This document shows, in pieces, positions 12,692-23,700 of a stretch of DNA of 64,000 bases (the first letter of the stretch is position 1; each line of letters opens with the position of its first letter). Source of the stretch: Macrophomina tecta (Eukaryota > Ascomycota > Dothideomycetes > Botryosphaeriales > Botryosphaeriaceae); contig JAKSGN010000005.1 of assembly GCA_024180945.1 (NCBI GenBank), positions 3,906,001 to 3,970,000 of the forward strand. Reading direction: 5' to 3'. A program made the translations under genes and the position numbers. The notes beneath the pieces are model-generated. The model saw only the letters and a list, made by a program, of their open reading frames with translations. It was not told the DNA's origin and did not search any database.

Positions 12692-12901
12692 TTATTTCTT
12701 GCTCGTAGTCTCTTCAGCGTGCTTGGCGAGAGGGTGGGTGGGGTTGGACGAGAGGCCGGACTTGTGGTCCTCGGAGGCCTGCTTCGAACCCTGGTCGGGG
12801 CCGGCGCCAAGGTCGTTGGGGGCGGCCTGAGCACCCTTCTGCTGGATGTCGCTCTGGCGCTCGGGCTCAGGAGACTGGCGGCCGGCGTTGGGGGCAGACA
12901 T
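12692..12901 (-). CDS. Small conserved hydrophilic fungal protein
   Basis: A single exon of 69 residues beginning MSAPNAGRQSPEPERQ and ending AEETTSKK. It has no cysteine, no signal peptide and no membrane segment; it is rich in charged, Gln and Pro residues and is probably intrinsically disordered. The PNAGRQSPEPERQ opening and the LSSNPxxPL segment near the C-terminus match, from memory, a small protein family widespread in Pezizomycotina. Function is unknown; stress or conidiation association is only a guess. The leader upstream (12902 to about 13190) may contain a 5'UTR intron. The compact conserved-looking start and a proper stop support a real gene despite its size. Confidence 0.7.
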   Translation of the reverse strand: MSAPNAGRQSPEPERQSDIQQKGAQAAPNDLGAGPDQGSKQASEDHKSGLSSNPTHPLAKHAEETTSKK

Positions 12902-13629
12902 GTTGGCTTTGGTGTGGTTGAGGTCTGTTTGCGGTCTCGTCAGTCAGGTGCTTGCGTGAGTGCGCATGAGATGGAGGCTGAGGCGGCTGAGATGTGGGCA
13001 ACTCCGGGGGTGGTCAGAAGATATATGCGTGTCTTAGAGAGTGACACCGATGGGAGGACGCGTACAGTTTGAGGTTTGTGGAAGATTGCTGCAGTGTTAC
13101 TGTTAGCTACTGAGATCCTTTGATTGCAGCTGACCAAAAAAGCGGTGCAGCGCCATGACAAGCTCCTAATGAGAAGATAGACTCACCTCTGAGATTGACA
13201 CTGTGAGTTGAATGATGAGGCGCGAGAGGATGTGTTGCTGTTAGGAGAGGAGAGCGCTGCCCCTCTTGAGCCTTTATGATGCACCTCTGCCCCACGCTGA
13301 CGTCATGTGTGCATCGCACCAACAACGTCGTCACTGTAGGACCGCCGCTCCACCTGCAACCGCCGAGACGAGTGACGAAACGCCGCTTGACGCAATCTTG
13401 GCGCTCCCCAAGGGATGAGCAAGCACGCTGACCGAGCAACCTCCGCGATCTGTCTTGTCGCAGAACGGGCCCGGCCGAACTCCTCTGCTTGGTGGACTGC
13501 ATCAAAGCCTGAATTGGCCCAGTGGTCCGTCCGGGCTGGATTTATCCGTATCTATCTACTGCCTAAAACATGTGGGAATAATGCCTGTATCGCTGTCCGC
13601 TCGATATCATACACGTGCACGCCCGTTGC
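12902..13629. other. Intergenic region between two minus-strand genes
   Basis: It holds the leader and promoter of the small protein (C/T-rich when read on the minus strand) and the 3' flank of the phosphoesterase gene. No coding region is supported on either strand. Confidence 0.45.
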
Positions 13630-15530
13630 TCAGTTGCAGGGCCAGTGCGCCGAAACCCAGTCTGTCAGAATGCTGGTAAAACTCCTTCCTTCCATCCACG
13701 GCTGCGTGTCAGTCTCATTATACTCCTGCCCAATGTAGCGTAGCGCCACGAGGATCCATGGCTGCACAAATTCGTTGAAGACCAGGTCAACCTCTTCCGG
13801 CTCTTCGTCCTTGGAGTCGAAGCCAAGCTCCGCTTGAATGCAGTTCGGGACCTCGTAGAACTGGATTGCTGAGTGCACCGTGTCGTCGCCGTCATCGCCT
13901 GCATCATCCACCGTAGTATAGCCCGGAATGAGATCTAACGGCTTGTCATCATCGCTGAGAGGCGCTTGTACTCCGCCAGCAGCGTCCTTGAATTGAGACT
14001 TCATGCTTTGAGTGGAAGCCATGTTCAGACGATCGCTCTGCTGCTCAGGAGGAGCAAGCACAGAGGGATCCAGAGCGCCCTCGGAGAACGCCTCGACCAC
14101 CTGGCCTTCCTTGTTCAGAAGCTGGAGGACCTTCTTCGCATCGGCATAGGGCACGTCCTTAACATACCTGAAGCCACTAGTGAATGGTGACACGAGGAAA
14201 GTGCTATCCTTGGTGAAAGGGCCCTTGAATATGTCGAACCGCATGGCCCCGGTATTAGTGATAGCCAAAGCCTTCTTGTTGTTGGCAATGCGAGATGTGT
14301 TACTGAGCTGCTCTGGTAGAACGTGCTCTTGCAGCCAAGTGAAGATGCTCTCATTCGACGGGTATTGAGCGCGGTTGACCCATAGGTTCTGCGGCGCGCA
14401 GCCGTGCCTCTGGTCAAGCCTCAACTCCTTCCGGGCCTTGGCAATCATGTCGGTGACACTTTTTCCTTCAGGCGTCGGAAAATCAGTTTCGTTCTTGCCG
14501 CTGTGGTGATGAAGCGAGAAGAGGTTGTTGTCGATGTATCGGCGGCCGAATTTTAAACCAGCCGTCTCAGGAGCAAGGGCCTTTGTTTTCCCGGTGTGCA
14601 GACCGTCGATAGAGAGGAAGCCGATCGTCTCCATGTATCGGCCACTTGCAATAGCCACAGAGCGGGAGTCGAATTTCCTGAAATCTCGAACGTGCGCATG
14701 CCCACCGAAGAATTGGATAGGGATGTCCCATTGCACGGAACGGATGGCCTTGAAAATGTGTTGGTATTCTGGCGTGCGGAGGGCCACGTGACCGATGACC
14801 AGAATAAGGTCAATGTCCTTGTCGCGGATAGCGTCCTGGAACCACTTCTCCTTCACAGTATCCTCCACCTTCTTGACGACGGTGTTGTTGGCATTTCCCG
14901 CGAAGTTGAAGAGGAAACCGAAAGAAAGAATGCGGATGCTCTGGTTCTTGGTGGTAAACTTGTTGAAGCGCGGAGCAAGCGGCTCAAGCTCTCCTGTTTC
15001 CGGGTTGATGATGTCCAAGTTAGAGGCAAGATAACTGCCGTTGAAGTTCGGGACTGTGTAATGGAACTCGTTCTCTGAGGAGTTTTGCTTGTATAGTTCG
15101 TGGTTGCCTGAGCAGATGGCGTCTATCTGCTGGTGCTTGAAGACGTCGAACGTATATTTCCCCTTGGGCTCGGATGCGTCGTAGAGGCCATTGCCCTCGA
15201 CTCTGTCGCCAGTATCAATGAGAAGAAGATCTACTCCGTCTGCATCCGCACGGGCGTGCATATGCTTGGCAAACGAGACATAGTCACCCCAGTCGGCCGA
15301 GTACGATGACCTGCATCGAAAACGTCAGTAAAAGAGTGCTGAGAGGCGATCTGATAATATTACTCTTGCAAGTGCCCGCCAAGCCAACCATGAGTGTCGG
15401 TAGTGTGGAGGAAGTTAAGTTGCGCCCAAGGCAGCTCCCGAAGAGGTGCCGCTTTGGGGGATGGAGCTGACGGCTGAGCCGCGTAAGTGCCCGCCGTCAA
15501 AATAAGAGGCAGAATAGACCGTGGAATCAT
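13630..15530 (-). CDS. Secreted 5'-nucleotidase/calcineurin-like phosphoesterase
   Basis: Two exons on the minus strand, 15530-15364 and 15310-13630, separated by a 53-base intron whose phase restores the frame through YSADWGDY. The product is about 616 residues and starts with a signal peptide ([17 protein letters not shown]). Metallophosphatase motifs appear in order: TTDTHGW (metal-binding Asp and His), [18 protein letters not shown], then [11 protein letters not shown] and [12 protein letters not shown] 5'-nucleotidase C-terminal-type region follows. This matches the fungal family that includes yeast YHR202W, a vacuolar or secreted putative phosphoesterase. The substrate is unknown; nucleotide or phosphate-ester hydrolysis is likely. 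It is divergent from eL13, with 247 bases between the two start codons. Confidence 0.88.
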
Positions 15531-15777
15531 GATGAGGATGTTGTAGACTATTCTCTGATGACAGAGAGGATGAGGGAGTGCGGAGGTGACTGGCACCCTG
15601 ATGGTTTGAGCTTGAGGTCACAGGTGCACGTGCTGCCACTTTGAGACTAGCGTCGGGGCAGCGGCGAAACAATGATCCTCTTTCGCTTCAAGCCGTCCAC
15701 AGAACTTTCCGCAATTCGAGACTCCGACAGCGACGACGACAACCGGCTAACCCAGTGCCTGATCAACAACCGTCAAA
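15531..15777. promoter_or_regulatory. Divergent promoter, phosphoesterase / eL13
   Basis: A 247-base head-to-head intergenic region. Both leaders must lie here. No clear TATA box is visible. It is compact, as is common for ribosomal-protein promoters. Confidence 0.5.
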
Positions 15778-16714
15778 ATGGTGCGTTGCCATACATCGAT
15801 TCCGCCTCCGCAATGCGCGCTATACGCATTCTCGTGCAAAGTCCGCCCCGCGACACCAGACCGCTAACACTTTCCGTGGATAGGCCATCAAGCACAACCA
15901 GCAGATCCCTCACAACCGTAAGAAACTTCATCCGCTCTTCCTAAATGCCCTTGTCACTCACAATTGCCCACAGACTTCCGCAAGGACTGGCAGCGCTATG
16001 TCCGCGTGCACTTCGATCAGGTAATTCCCCTCTCAGCCCGCTGAGAGCAGAGGCGCCGATCGAACGGACTTTACTCTAATACCCCGTCGAATAGGCCGGC
16101 AAGAAGAAGAGCAGGCGCAACGCCCGCCAGGCTAAGGCCGCTACCGTCGCTCCTCGCCCGGTCGACAAGCTGAGGCCCGTCGTCCGTTGCCCTACCAACA
16201 AGTACAACCGCCGTGTTCGTGCTGGTCGTGGCTTCTCCCTGGCTGAGCTCAAGGTACGGACTTGAAATATTACCCGAAGAAGTTGCGAATGCTGACCGGA
16301 AACAAGGCTGCTGGTATTCCCCGCAAGCTTGCGCCCACCATCGGTATCTCCGTCGACCCCCGCCGCCAGAACCTCTCCGAGGAGTCCCTGAAGGCCAACG
16401 TCGAGCGCCTCCAGGAGTACAGGAAGCGCCTCATCGTCTTCCCCCGCCGTACTGGCACCAAGTCCGCCAAGAAGGGTGACGCCTCTGCTGAGGAGGTCAA
16501 GGCTGTCAAGTCTGGCGAGAACGTTAAGTCGGTCGCCACCACCTTCCCCATCACCCAGGCCGCGGGTGTCCAGGAGGGCGCTCTCTCCGACTTCCCCGCT
16601 ACCGAGAACGCTTTCCGCACTCTCCGTATCGCCCGCTCCGACGCCCGCCTCGTTGGTGTCCGCGAGAAGCGTGCCAAGGCTGCCGCCGAGGCCGCCGCTG
16701 AGAAGGCCAAATAG
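15778..16714 (+). CDS. rpl13: Large-subunit ribosomal protein eL13
   Basis: Five exons: 15778-15780, 15884-15917, 15974-16020, 16095-16253 and 16307-16714. The first exon is the start codon alone, followed directly by a GTGCGT donor. Spliced, the protein begins [19 protein letters not shown], the expected eL13 N-terminus. It continues with [22 protein letters not shown] and [19 protein letters not shown] and ends in a Lys/Ala-rich tail. About 216 residues, the usual family length. It is a structural component of the cytosolic 60S subunit. Multiple short introns and a CT-rich leader are typical of fungal ribosomal-protein genes. Confidence 0.97.
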
Positions 16715-17892
16715 ATGGGTTAAAAAAGTGCTGGGTCGGTGTTCGTTGCTTGTACCTGAAAGAGGAACTGGACGAGCATCATGCCTAATTTACGGTATCA
16801 AAATTAAGGAATGGGAATGCTTGGCTTTTAAGATACCCAACAAGAGGATCACCTGTGTTTTTCAAGTGAAAATGAGCCCAAGTTGTGATTGAACTTCTTC
16901 AGCAATTTTTTGAAAGCTCCTTACGCTCGATTACCAAAGTTTGTTTACACACCAGAAATCTTCCCACGCAGCGCAGCTTCGAATCCGCCCCCAGATTTCG
17001 AACACAGTTTGCCTTTTATCATTACTTTCGTTTCTCCGGATCTCCAGATCTGATCGAAATTATGAATGGTTGATTCCCAGTTTGCTCATGTCCTTCGCAG
17101 ACCGGCAGGAAATGTATATCCTCCGCAGTGGGACAAATGCCCGCGTACACCGCCCCGGACTGGAGACCCATAAAGGTCTATGCCAATTGCTCGGCGTAAG
17201 CACTGAAACTGCCTACCAATCGGGAGGCCGTCCGTATCCACCTGCCGTGTTTTCCGCCCCCAACGCCCCCTCAGTCCACTGCCCGGAGTACAGAAGAGTA
17301 CTGGGGCCGGCAGTTAGCGCGAAGCCGGTTTCTTTTTGTGCAACAGTACCGCTTTCAGCCTGTTATATCGCGAGCAGTACAGTCAAATCCCCTGCTTTCC
17401 GGGATTTTGCAATCTCTGCGCTAATCGTCGGCCCCGGCGCCCCTCTGTAGATATACAGAAGGAAGACAAGCGAGTAATGACCCGCAAAATGCTCAGGCCC
17501 CGCTCCCGGTAGAACGTTGCACCTATTGTTGTGCACAGCGTCCAACCGGGATTTCCACAGCGTTAACTCGTCCAGGCTGGGACTAAACCACAAGCAGCTT
17601 CGCGCCGAATCCTTCCAGGTGCGGAGGGCAGCTGCAGGCCATCTCTTGACAGGGTATTTATTAATCTACTACCCGTCCCTGCATCTTGCATTTCCCGTCT
17701 GCGTATTCTGGCGGCTTTATCCGCCCGCTTTTTGGACCCCCGTTATTCTTGAATCGTTCGCGGCGGCTCGGACGCGGCAAGCTGGCATCCTAAATGCCGA
17801 GAAGGACATATATCTATGATGGAGCCCACTCTAGGTTTGCCTAGATAGGCCATTCACCTTCTCTCCCTCTCGGCGCAGTCATTTCATCGACA
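16715..17892. other. Intergenic region, eL13 to GMC oxidoreductase
   Basis: About 1.2 kb. The first part is AT-rich 3' flank of eL13. The last 250 bases hold the GMC promoter, with a TATTTATTAA stretch near 17655 and a CT-rich leader at 17850-17885. No gene is supported between them. Confidence 0.45.
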
Positions 17893-19868
17893 ATGCCCCC
17901 CTTTCTTTCCTGGACGTCGGCACTGTCGATATCAGTACTATCCTCCTCGCTCCTCCTCACACCTCAACCCACTTTGGCCTCAATTCTCCCTCGTCAATCC
18001 AATGTGGCGAGCTATGACTTCGTAAACATCCCCTCTCTCCCAACACCCGACCAGTAACCACACACTAACAACGCACCCAGATCATAGTCGGCGGCGGCAC
18101 CGCGGGCCTCGCCCTCTCCGCGCGCCTCTCCGCCGCCCTCCCTACGTCCAGCATCCTCATCCTCGAAGCAGGGCCCTCCGCACTCGACGCTGACGGTATC
18201 AACATCGCTGGCAAGCGCGGCACGACCATCGGTGGCGCCTACGACTGGAACCTGACCAGCACGGTGCAGGCGCTCGGCGGCAACCGGCGCTGGACGCAGA
18301 CGCGTGGCCGCGTGCTGGGCGGCAGCTCCGCGCTCAACCTCATGTGCTGGAACCGCGCCACTGTTGCCGAGTACGACGTCTGGGGCGGCCCCGAGTTCGG
18401 CGACGGCGAGGAGTGGGCTTGGGAGGGCATGTACCAGGCCATGCTGGCGGTCGAGAACTTCACGCGCCCAACGAGCGAGCAGGAGGTGCTGGAGGGGAAC
18501 GAGGTTTATGGTGAGGACGGCGTGGCGTATGGTGGGCCGCTGCAGACAGTTGTTAATGCGAAGGTGCCGGCGCAGCAGCGTGCGTTCCATCCGGCAATGC
18601 GGTCATTGGGGATTCAGGACAACTTTGAGAGTTTGAACGGGACGGTGTTGGGAACAATGCGGCAGCCGAGCAGTGTGAGGGCGCGTGACTATACACGCAG
18701 CTACAGCGCTGCATACTTGGCGGTTGCGGGGCCGAACTTGAAGGTCGAGACGGACGCGACGGTTGTGAAGGTCAACTTTTCTGAAGAGAAAGATTCTGAC
18801 GGCAATCTGATCGCTACTGGCGTGACGCTGGCAAACGGGACAACCATCAGCGCTGCGAAAGAGGTTATTCTCAGCGCGGGCTCTCTTCTCACTCCTCCCC
18901 TTCTCGAAGCCTCAGGCATCGGCAACTCCAGCATCCTTTCCTCTGCCGGCATCGAAACCCTAGTCGACCTACCCGGCGTCGGCGAGAACCTCCAGGACCA
19001 CATGCGCATCCAGACATCCTATCAGCTCAAATCCAACTATACCTCCTTTGACAAACTCCGCTACAATGCCACCTACGCCGCCGAGCAGCTCGCCCTGTGG
19101 AAATCCGGCATCCGCGGCGGCGCCTATGACTACACTGGCTCGAGCTACGCCTACATGACCTGGGCGCAGACCTTCGGCGCCAACAGCAGCACCACATCCT
19201 CGCTCCTCTCGCTCGCCTCAGCGGCGACCGACCCCTCCGACCCGATCGACGCCGCCAAACTCGCCCTCCTCGCCGATCCCACCGTCCCGAACTTCGAAAT
19301 CATTTTCTCCGACGGCTTCACCGGCGCGCGGGGCTACCCTTCCGCCAACTCGTCGCTCTACGGCCAGGGCTTCTTCACCCTCATCGGCGCCCTCCAGCAC
19401 ACCTTCTCGCGCGGCAGCGTCCACGTCAACGCATCTGCTCAGCTCCCCGCGCTCGCCCCTGTCATCGACCCCCGCTACTTCGCCAAGCGCTACGACAAGG
19501 CCGCCCTCGTCGCCATGGCCCGCCACCTGCGCGCCGTCGCGCACACCCCTCCCATCGCCGCGCTTTGGCAGGCCGAGTACGAGCCCGGCGTAGAGCTGGT
19601 GCCGGAAGGTGCGAGCGACGAGGAGTGGGAGGCGTATGTGGACGTCGCCGCGGCGACTGTGTATCACCCGATGGGCACGGCGGCCATGATGAGGCGCGAG
19701 TTGGGCGGCGTGGTGGATCCGCGGTTGAGGGTGTATGGGACGGCGAATGTGAGAGTCGTGGATGCGAGCGTGATGCCAACGCAGCTGAGCGCGCATATTC
19801 AGACGGCCGTGTATGGGATTGCGGAGAGGGCGGCGAGGGAGATTGCGGTGCAATGGGCGGATGAGTGA
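17893..19868 (+). CDS. Secreted GMC (glucose-methanol-choline) oxidoreductase
   Basis: Two exons, 17893-18021 and 18081-19868, giving 638 residues. The N-terminus has a signal peptide (about residues 1-29) followed by LPRQ, a possible Kex2-like site. The FAD dinucleotide-binding loop IIVGGGTAGL (from residue 44) begins right after the intron. The GMC signature TRGRVLGGSSALN and the second signature GVGENLQDHMR follow. The catalytic pair is His572 (YHPMGTAAM) and His615 (SAHIQTAVYG). The enzyme is a flavoprotein oxidase or dehydrogenase of the aryl-alcohol/glucose oxidase group; the substrate cannot be told from sequence. As a secreted oxidase it would make H2O2, which a peroxidase such as the one at 8790-9872 could use (inference). 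It is complete, with both catalytic residues intact. Confidence 0.93.
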
Positions 19869-20703
19869 GGGTGGGATGGCCTGAGAAGATGCGGTCTTGC
19901 GCTGTATTTCGTTATATGCGTTGAGTGTAATTCGATCATATGAATTGCCATGAGAGGTTGCGACTACAAAAGTACCAACACCAGCCGCCTCGGGAAAGCG
20001 GCTCCAAAACAGGAGACGAAAGAGCGCAACTTTTTCGACCGAGACACCAGCACATCGCCGGGGACAGGAGGCTGGGGAACCGGCGATGCTGTTCATAAAG
20101 AACAGACTCGATGAGGGATAGCCTTTATTGCTACGGGAGACATGTGTTTGCCACCACCTGCGAGTTTTTCGACTCCGGTGTACGTTGAATCCCCATTCCC
20201 ACGTACGGGCTGCCTCATGTGGAATATTCGCTGCCCAAACCGGGGTTCCTAGACACTGCTCTATAGAGACCAGTGAGCAACCATTGTTGGGATGAGGCGA
20301 GGATGTAGGGAAGTCTCCTTGGCGAATATGTGCATCGTAACTTCTACCGGAATTTTCGTCTTTGTCACCAGCCTACCACTCAAGGGTGGGGAAATTACCC
20401 AGCTTTTCCCAAATTACCTGCCAGGAGGTGCTGCAACTGGAACCCGCAGCAAATGCTCTAAGCCTATGCGGTCATACCAAGACGATGACTTGAACAGCCC
20501 ACGGAGTAAATACCTCAATGTCTCAACTCAAACTGCGCATTGACGTTTACCCTCATAGAGTCTTTAATTTCTAATAGCTGAAACAGCAGATATTCAAACC
20601 GCGACCAGCGCCATGGAAAGCAGCAAGGAAGCCTTAACTGTTACAGTAAAAAAGAACATATTTGTTCGTTGGTATCTCACTCCACCGGATTAACTCCCTT
20701 ACT
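19869..20703. other. Convergent intergenic region
   Basis: 3' flanks of the GMC gene (plus) and of the glycosyltransferase gene (minus). No coding region, RNA gene or notable repeat is seen. Confidence 0.5.
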
Positions 20704-23700
20704 CTATGGCCGCAACGTCGAATCCTTCGCAATACTCGAACTCCTGACCGGCGCAGCGGATGTCTCGTTCTCTGTCCTTCCTTGAACCTCCCCCGGCCCC
20801 TCCCTCCGCGTTATTTCTTGGTCGTCGCCCTCAACGAAAGAGAACCTCCCCGACGCCTCGTCACCGGCATGCTGCTCCGGGGCCTCGAGCTCCGTGATCC
20901 CGTCCAAGTTCTGTCTCGGCTCAAACCTCTCACCCCTGGTCATGATTCCGTACGAAGCCTCTTCCACAGTCGGACTGTATCCGTTCGACATGGCCATAGC
21001 AACGCTTTCCCGAATATGCGGGGCGGCACTATCAGCAGATTGCGGCCGCCCATCAGAGGACGGTGATATGGGAGACACCATATACTCCGGCTCCCGGCTG
21101 GTCGGCTCATGGAGCCCCGCTTTCTCAGGCGGATATTGTCGGCTGGAGACTTGGGTCGGCGAAGCATCCAGCTCTGAGATGATCGTCCGCGAATCGAGCT
21201 CACTGATGACCGTCCTGGAGTCGTACGGCACCGTCGAAGCAGCGGTAGACCCCTCAACCTCCTCATACTGCGGCAAATCCTCATCAGCAGCCCCATGCTC
21301 TCCACGATAGTCCTGGGGAATACCACTCGACGTGAAGTCCGGATGAGCTGGCACGCCCTGTCTCCCCATCCCCGCCGCATTCCACGGCCGCTGGACCTCG
21401 AAGCTCCTCCTGGCTGCAGGCGCACCGGCCCCCTGCCGGCCACCGACCGACCGCTGACTCCCATGTCTGTGCCTGAATTCGCTCCATGCGCCATGTAGAC
21501 TCCCGTGCGTCTCCAGCGTGCGTTGCTTACCCTTCCCCTTGAGCTCATACCCCGGTGTCCTTGCCACCAGCTTCTTCCAAGCCGCCACGATCCGCGCGAC
21601 CGCCTCAGGCGACACCGTAGCCAGCTCCTCCAGCCCCTGTGCCATACGCGCGGCGACAAGGTAATTTTTTTCCGACTTACCTGAGTGCTTCGACAGCTCC
21701 ATGTAGATGCCCTTGAAGCTATATCCCGGCAGCCCGAAGACTGCGGCACCCGGTTTGATCAAAACGCCCAAGCTGCCCCATACAAGGCCCTTCGCGAGGC
21801 CGATTGGGCCCTCGTGGATGGCGCCCTTGATCGGCTGGGTGATGAGTCCCGTGAAACCGTCGTAGAACCCGAGGCCAAGCTCCTTGCCCGCTTCTTTCAG
21901 ACCGGATGCGATGCCCGTCACTTTCTTGTTCTTGCGGACGGTGGGGTCGCCGTAGAGCTTGGGAGCGTTGTGGAAGCCCTTAGCGATTGAGAGCGTCAGG
22001 TCCATGGGCGCCTTCACGCCCGCAGACAGGATGCGCGAGCGCTTCGACGAGGTGCTGTGGATGGACGCACCATCCCACCCGCTTCTGGACGAAGAAGACG
22101 TGAAGCTGCGCTGCACAGACGGCGAAGCAGTCATCGACCGCTGCGGCCCAAACTCCGTCTCCAGCCGGTGTCTCGCGACGTCTCCCGCGCTCACAGCACG
22201 CATATCCTCGACCGACGACCTCCTGGAGCCAGGCGTCGATGCCGGGCGCAGCGTCGAAGTTGGCGTGCGCGAGCCATTGCTGCTGCCGGCGCCGCTAGCC
22301 GCATGCTCCTTCTTCAACGCGCTTGGGATATCCGCAATGCCCGCGCCCAAACTCCTCAACGTCCCCAAGAGCACGCCCGCGCCGCCCGACACCGGATCCC
22401 AGGGCCCCTCGTCGGTATCGTACTCGCACGGGCGGTACAGCTCCAGGTCCGCGAAGTCAAGCAATTCCTCAGCGCCCAGCACGGCGGCCGCCAGCGCGCT
22501 CAGCCTTGTGCGCGCCTTCGCGTGCCACCACACAGCCGTACGCGGCGGATACACGGCGCAGCGCTTATTGTACACCTTCAATCCCCTGTGGAAGCTGCGT
22601 GCCGCGCGCTCCGGGCCATTCTCCGACGCGAGCTTGACGCCGAGTTCAGCGGCACGCTCGCGCGTCTGCGACAGTAGTGCAGTGCCGATGGCGCATGACA
22701 GCTTCTCCGGCGTGAGTTGCTTATGCGGGATTGGGTCGGGCCCGGCGCCGGCCCGCGCGACGATGCTGCCCCAGAAGAACTGGTCCCCGAAGAAAGGGAC
22801 GACTATGGTGGGCTTGCCGGCGGCGAGGCCGGCGGCGAGCGTGCCCGCGCCGCCGTGGTGGACGACGGCCGAGACCTGCGGGAAGAGCCAGTCGTGCGGG
22901 CAGTCGGCGAGGAAGAAGATGGTATTGTCGGGTGGCGTTGAGAGTGCGCTGCCGCCCAGGTTGCCCCAGCCGCGCGAGATGAGGGCGCGTTGGCCAGAGC
23001 GTCGGACGGCTTCGAGAACGGTTTGTGTGAGGGCGGAGGGGTCATCGACGACGATGGAGCCGAAACCGATATAGAGCGGAGGCGGGCCGGCGGCGAGGAA
23101 CTGGGCGAGGTCGGAGGGGGGCGTGTAGGCCGAGGTATCGGTGGGGAGGAAGAAGAAGCCTGACACGTCGATCGTGCTGGGCCAGTCCCGCGGCTTGGTG
23201 AGAAGCGAGGGCGACCAACAGTATGTTACTGGGACCTTGAGACGGTGGATCAATCCAGCGGCGGAACCAAGACCCAGTGGTGCAAGGAAGAGTTCAGATT
23301 CGCGGAAGCGGTTGATAACGTCGCCGAGGCCTTGCCACATGAGCATGTCCACGAGAGCGTAAGAAACAAAGTTGCGGAGATGGAGATCAGTGTTGGTGGA
23401 GGTTATCTTAGAGAGCGGGTGCGGGAAGGCCTGAGTGGGGGACCATGGCATTGTGAACATGATGTGTAGCGGAATTCTTAGTTTCTCCGCAATGTGGATG
23501 TGCGCAAAACTGGGCGGATTGGCGATGATAGCATCCGCCACAAAGGGGGATGGTGGTTGACTTGAACTTGACATCGTGCTGGCCACTTCAATTTCGGATC
23601 CGCTGTCCATATGTGCTGGTTTGTCCCCTGGATCTACACAGGATCTCCAACAGCCGTGGAGAATCTGCTCTATGTCTTTTCTCCGCCGGTTCACATCGCC

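Noticed and set aside
19218..20096. 292-codon minus-strand frame opposite the GMC gene end
   Set aside because: Shadow of GMC coding sequence; His/Arg/Gly-biased with no motif.
22057..22677. Plus-strand frames opposite the glycosyltransferase
   Set aside because: Shadows of the minus-strand gene, which has clear GT motifs; the Arg/Pro-rich translation has no domain.
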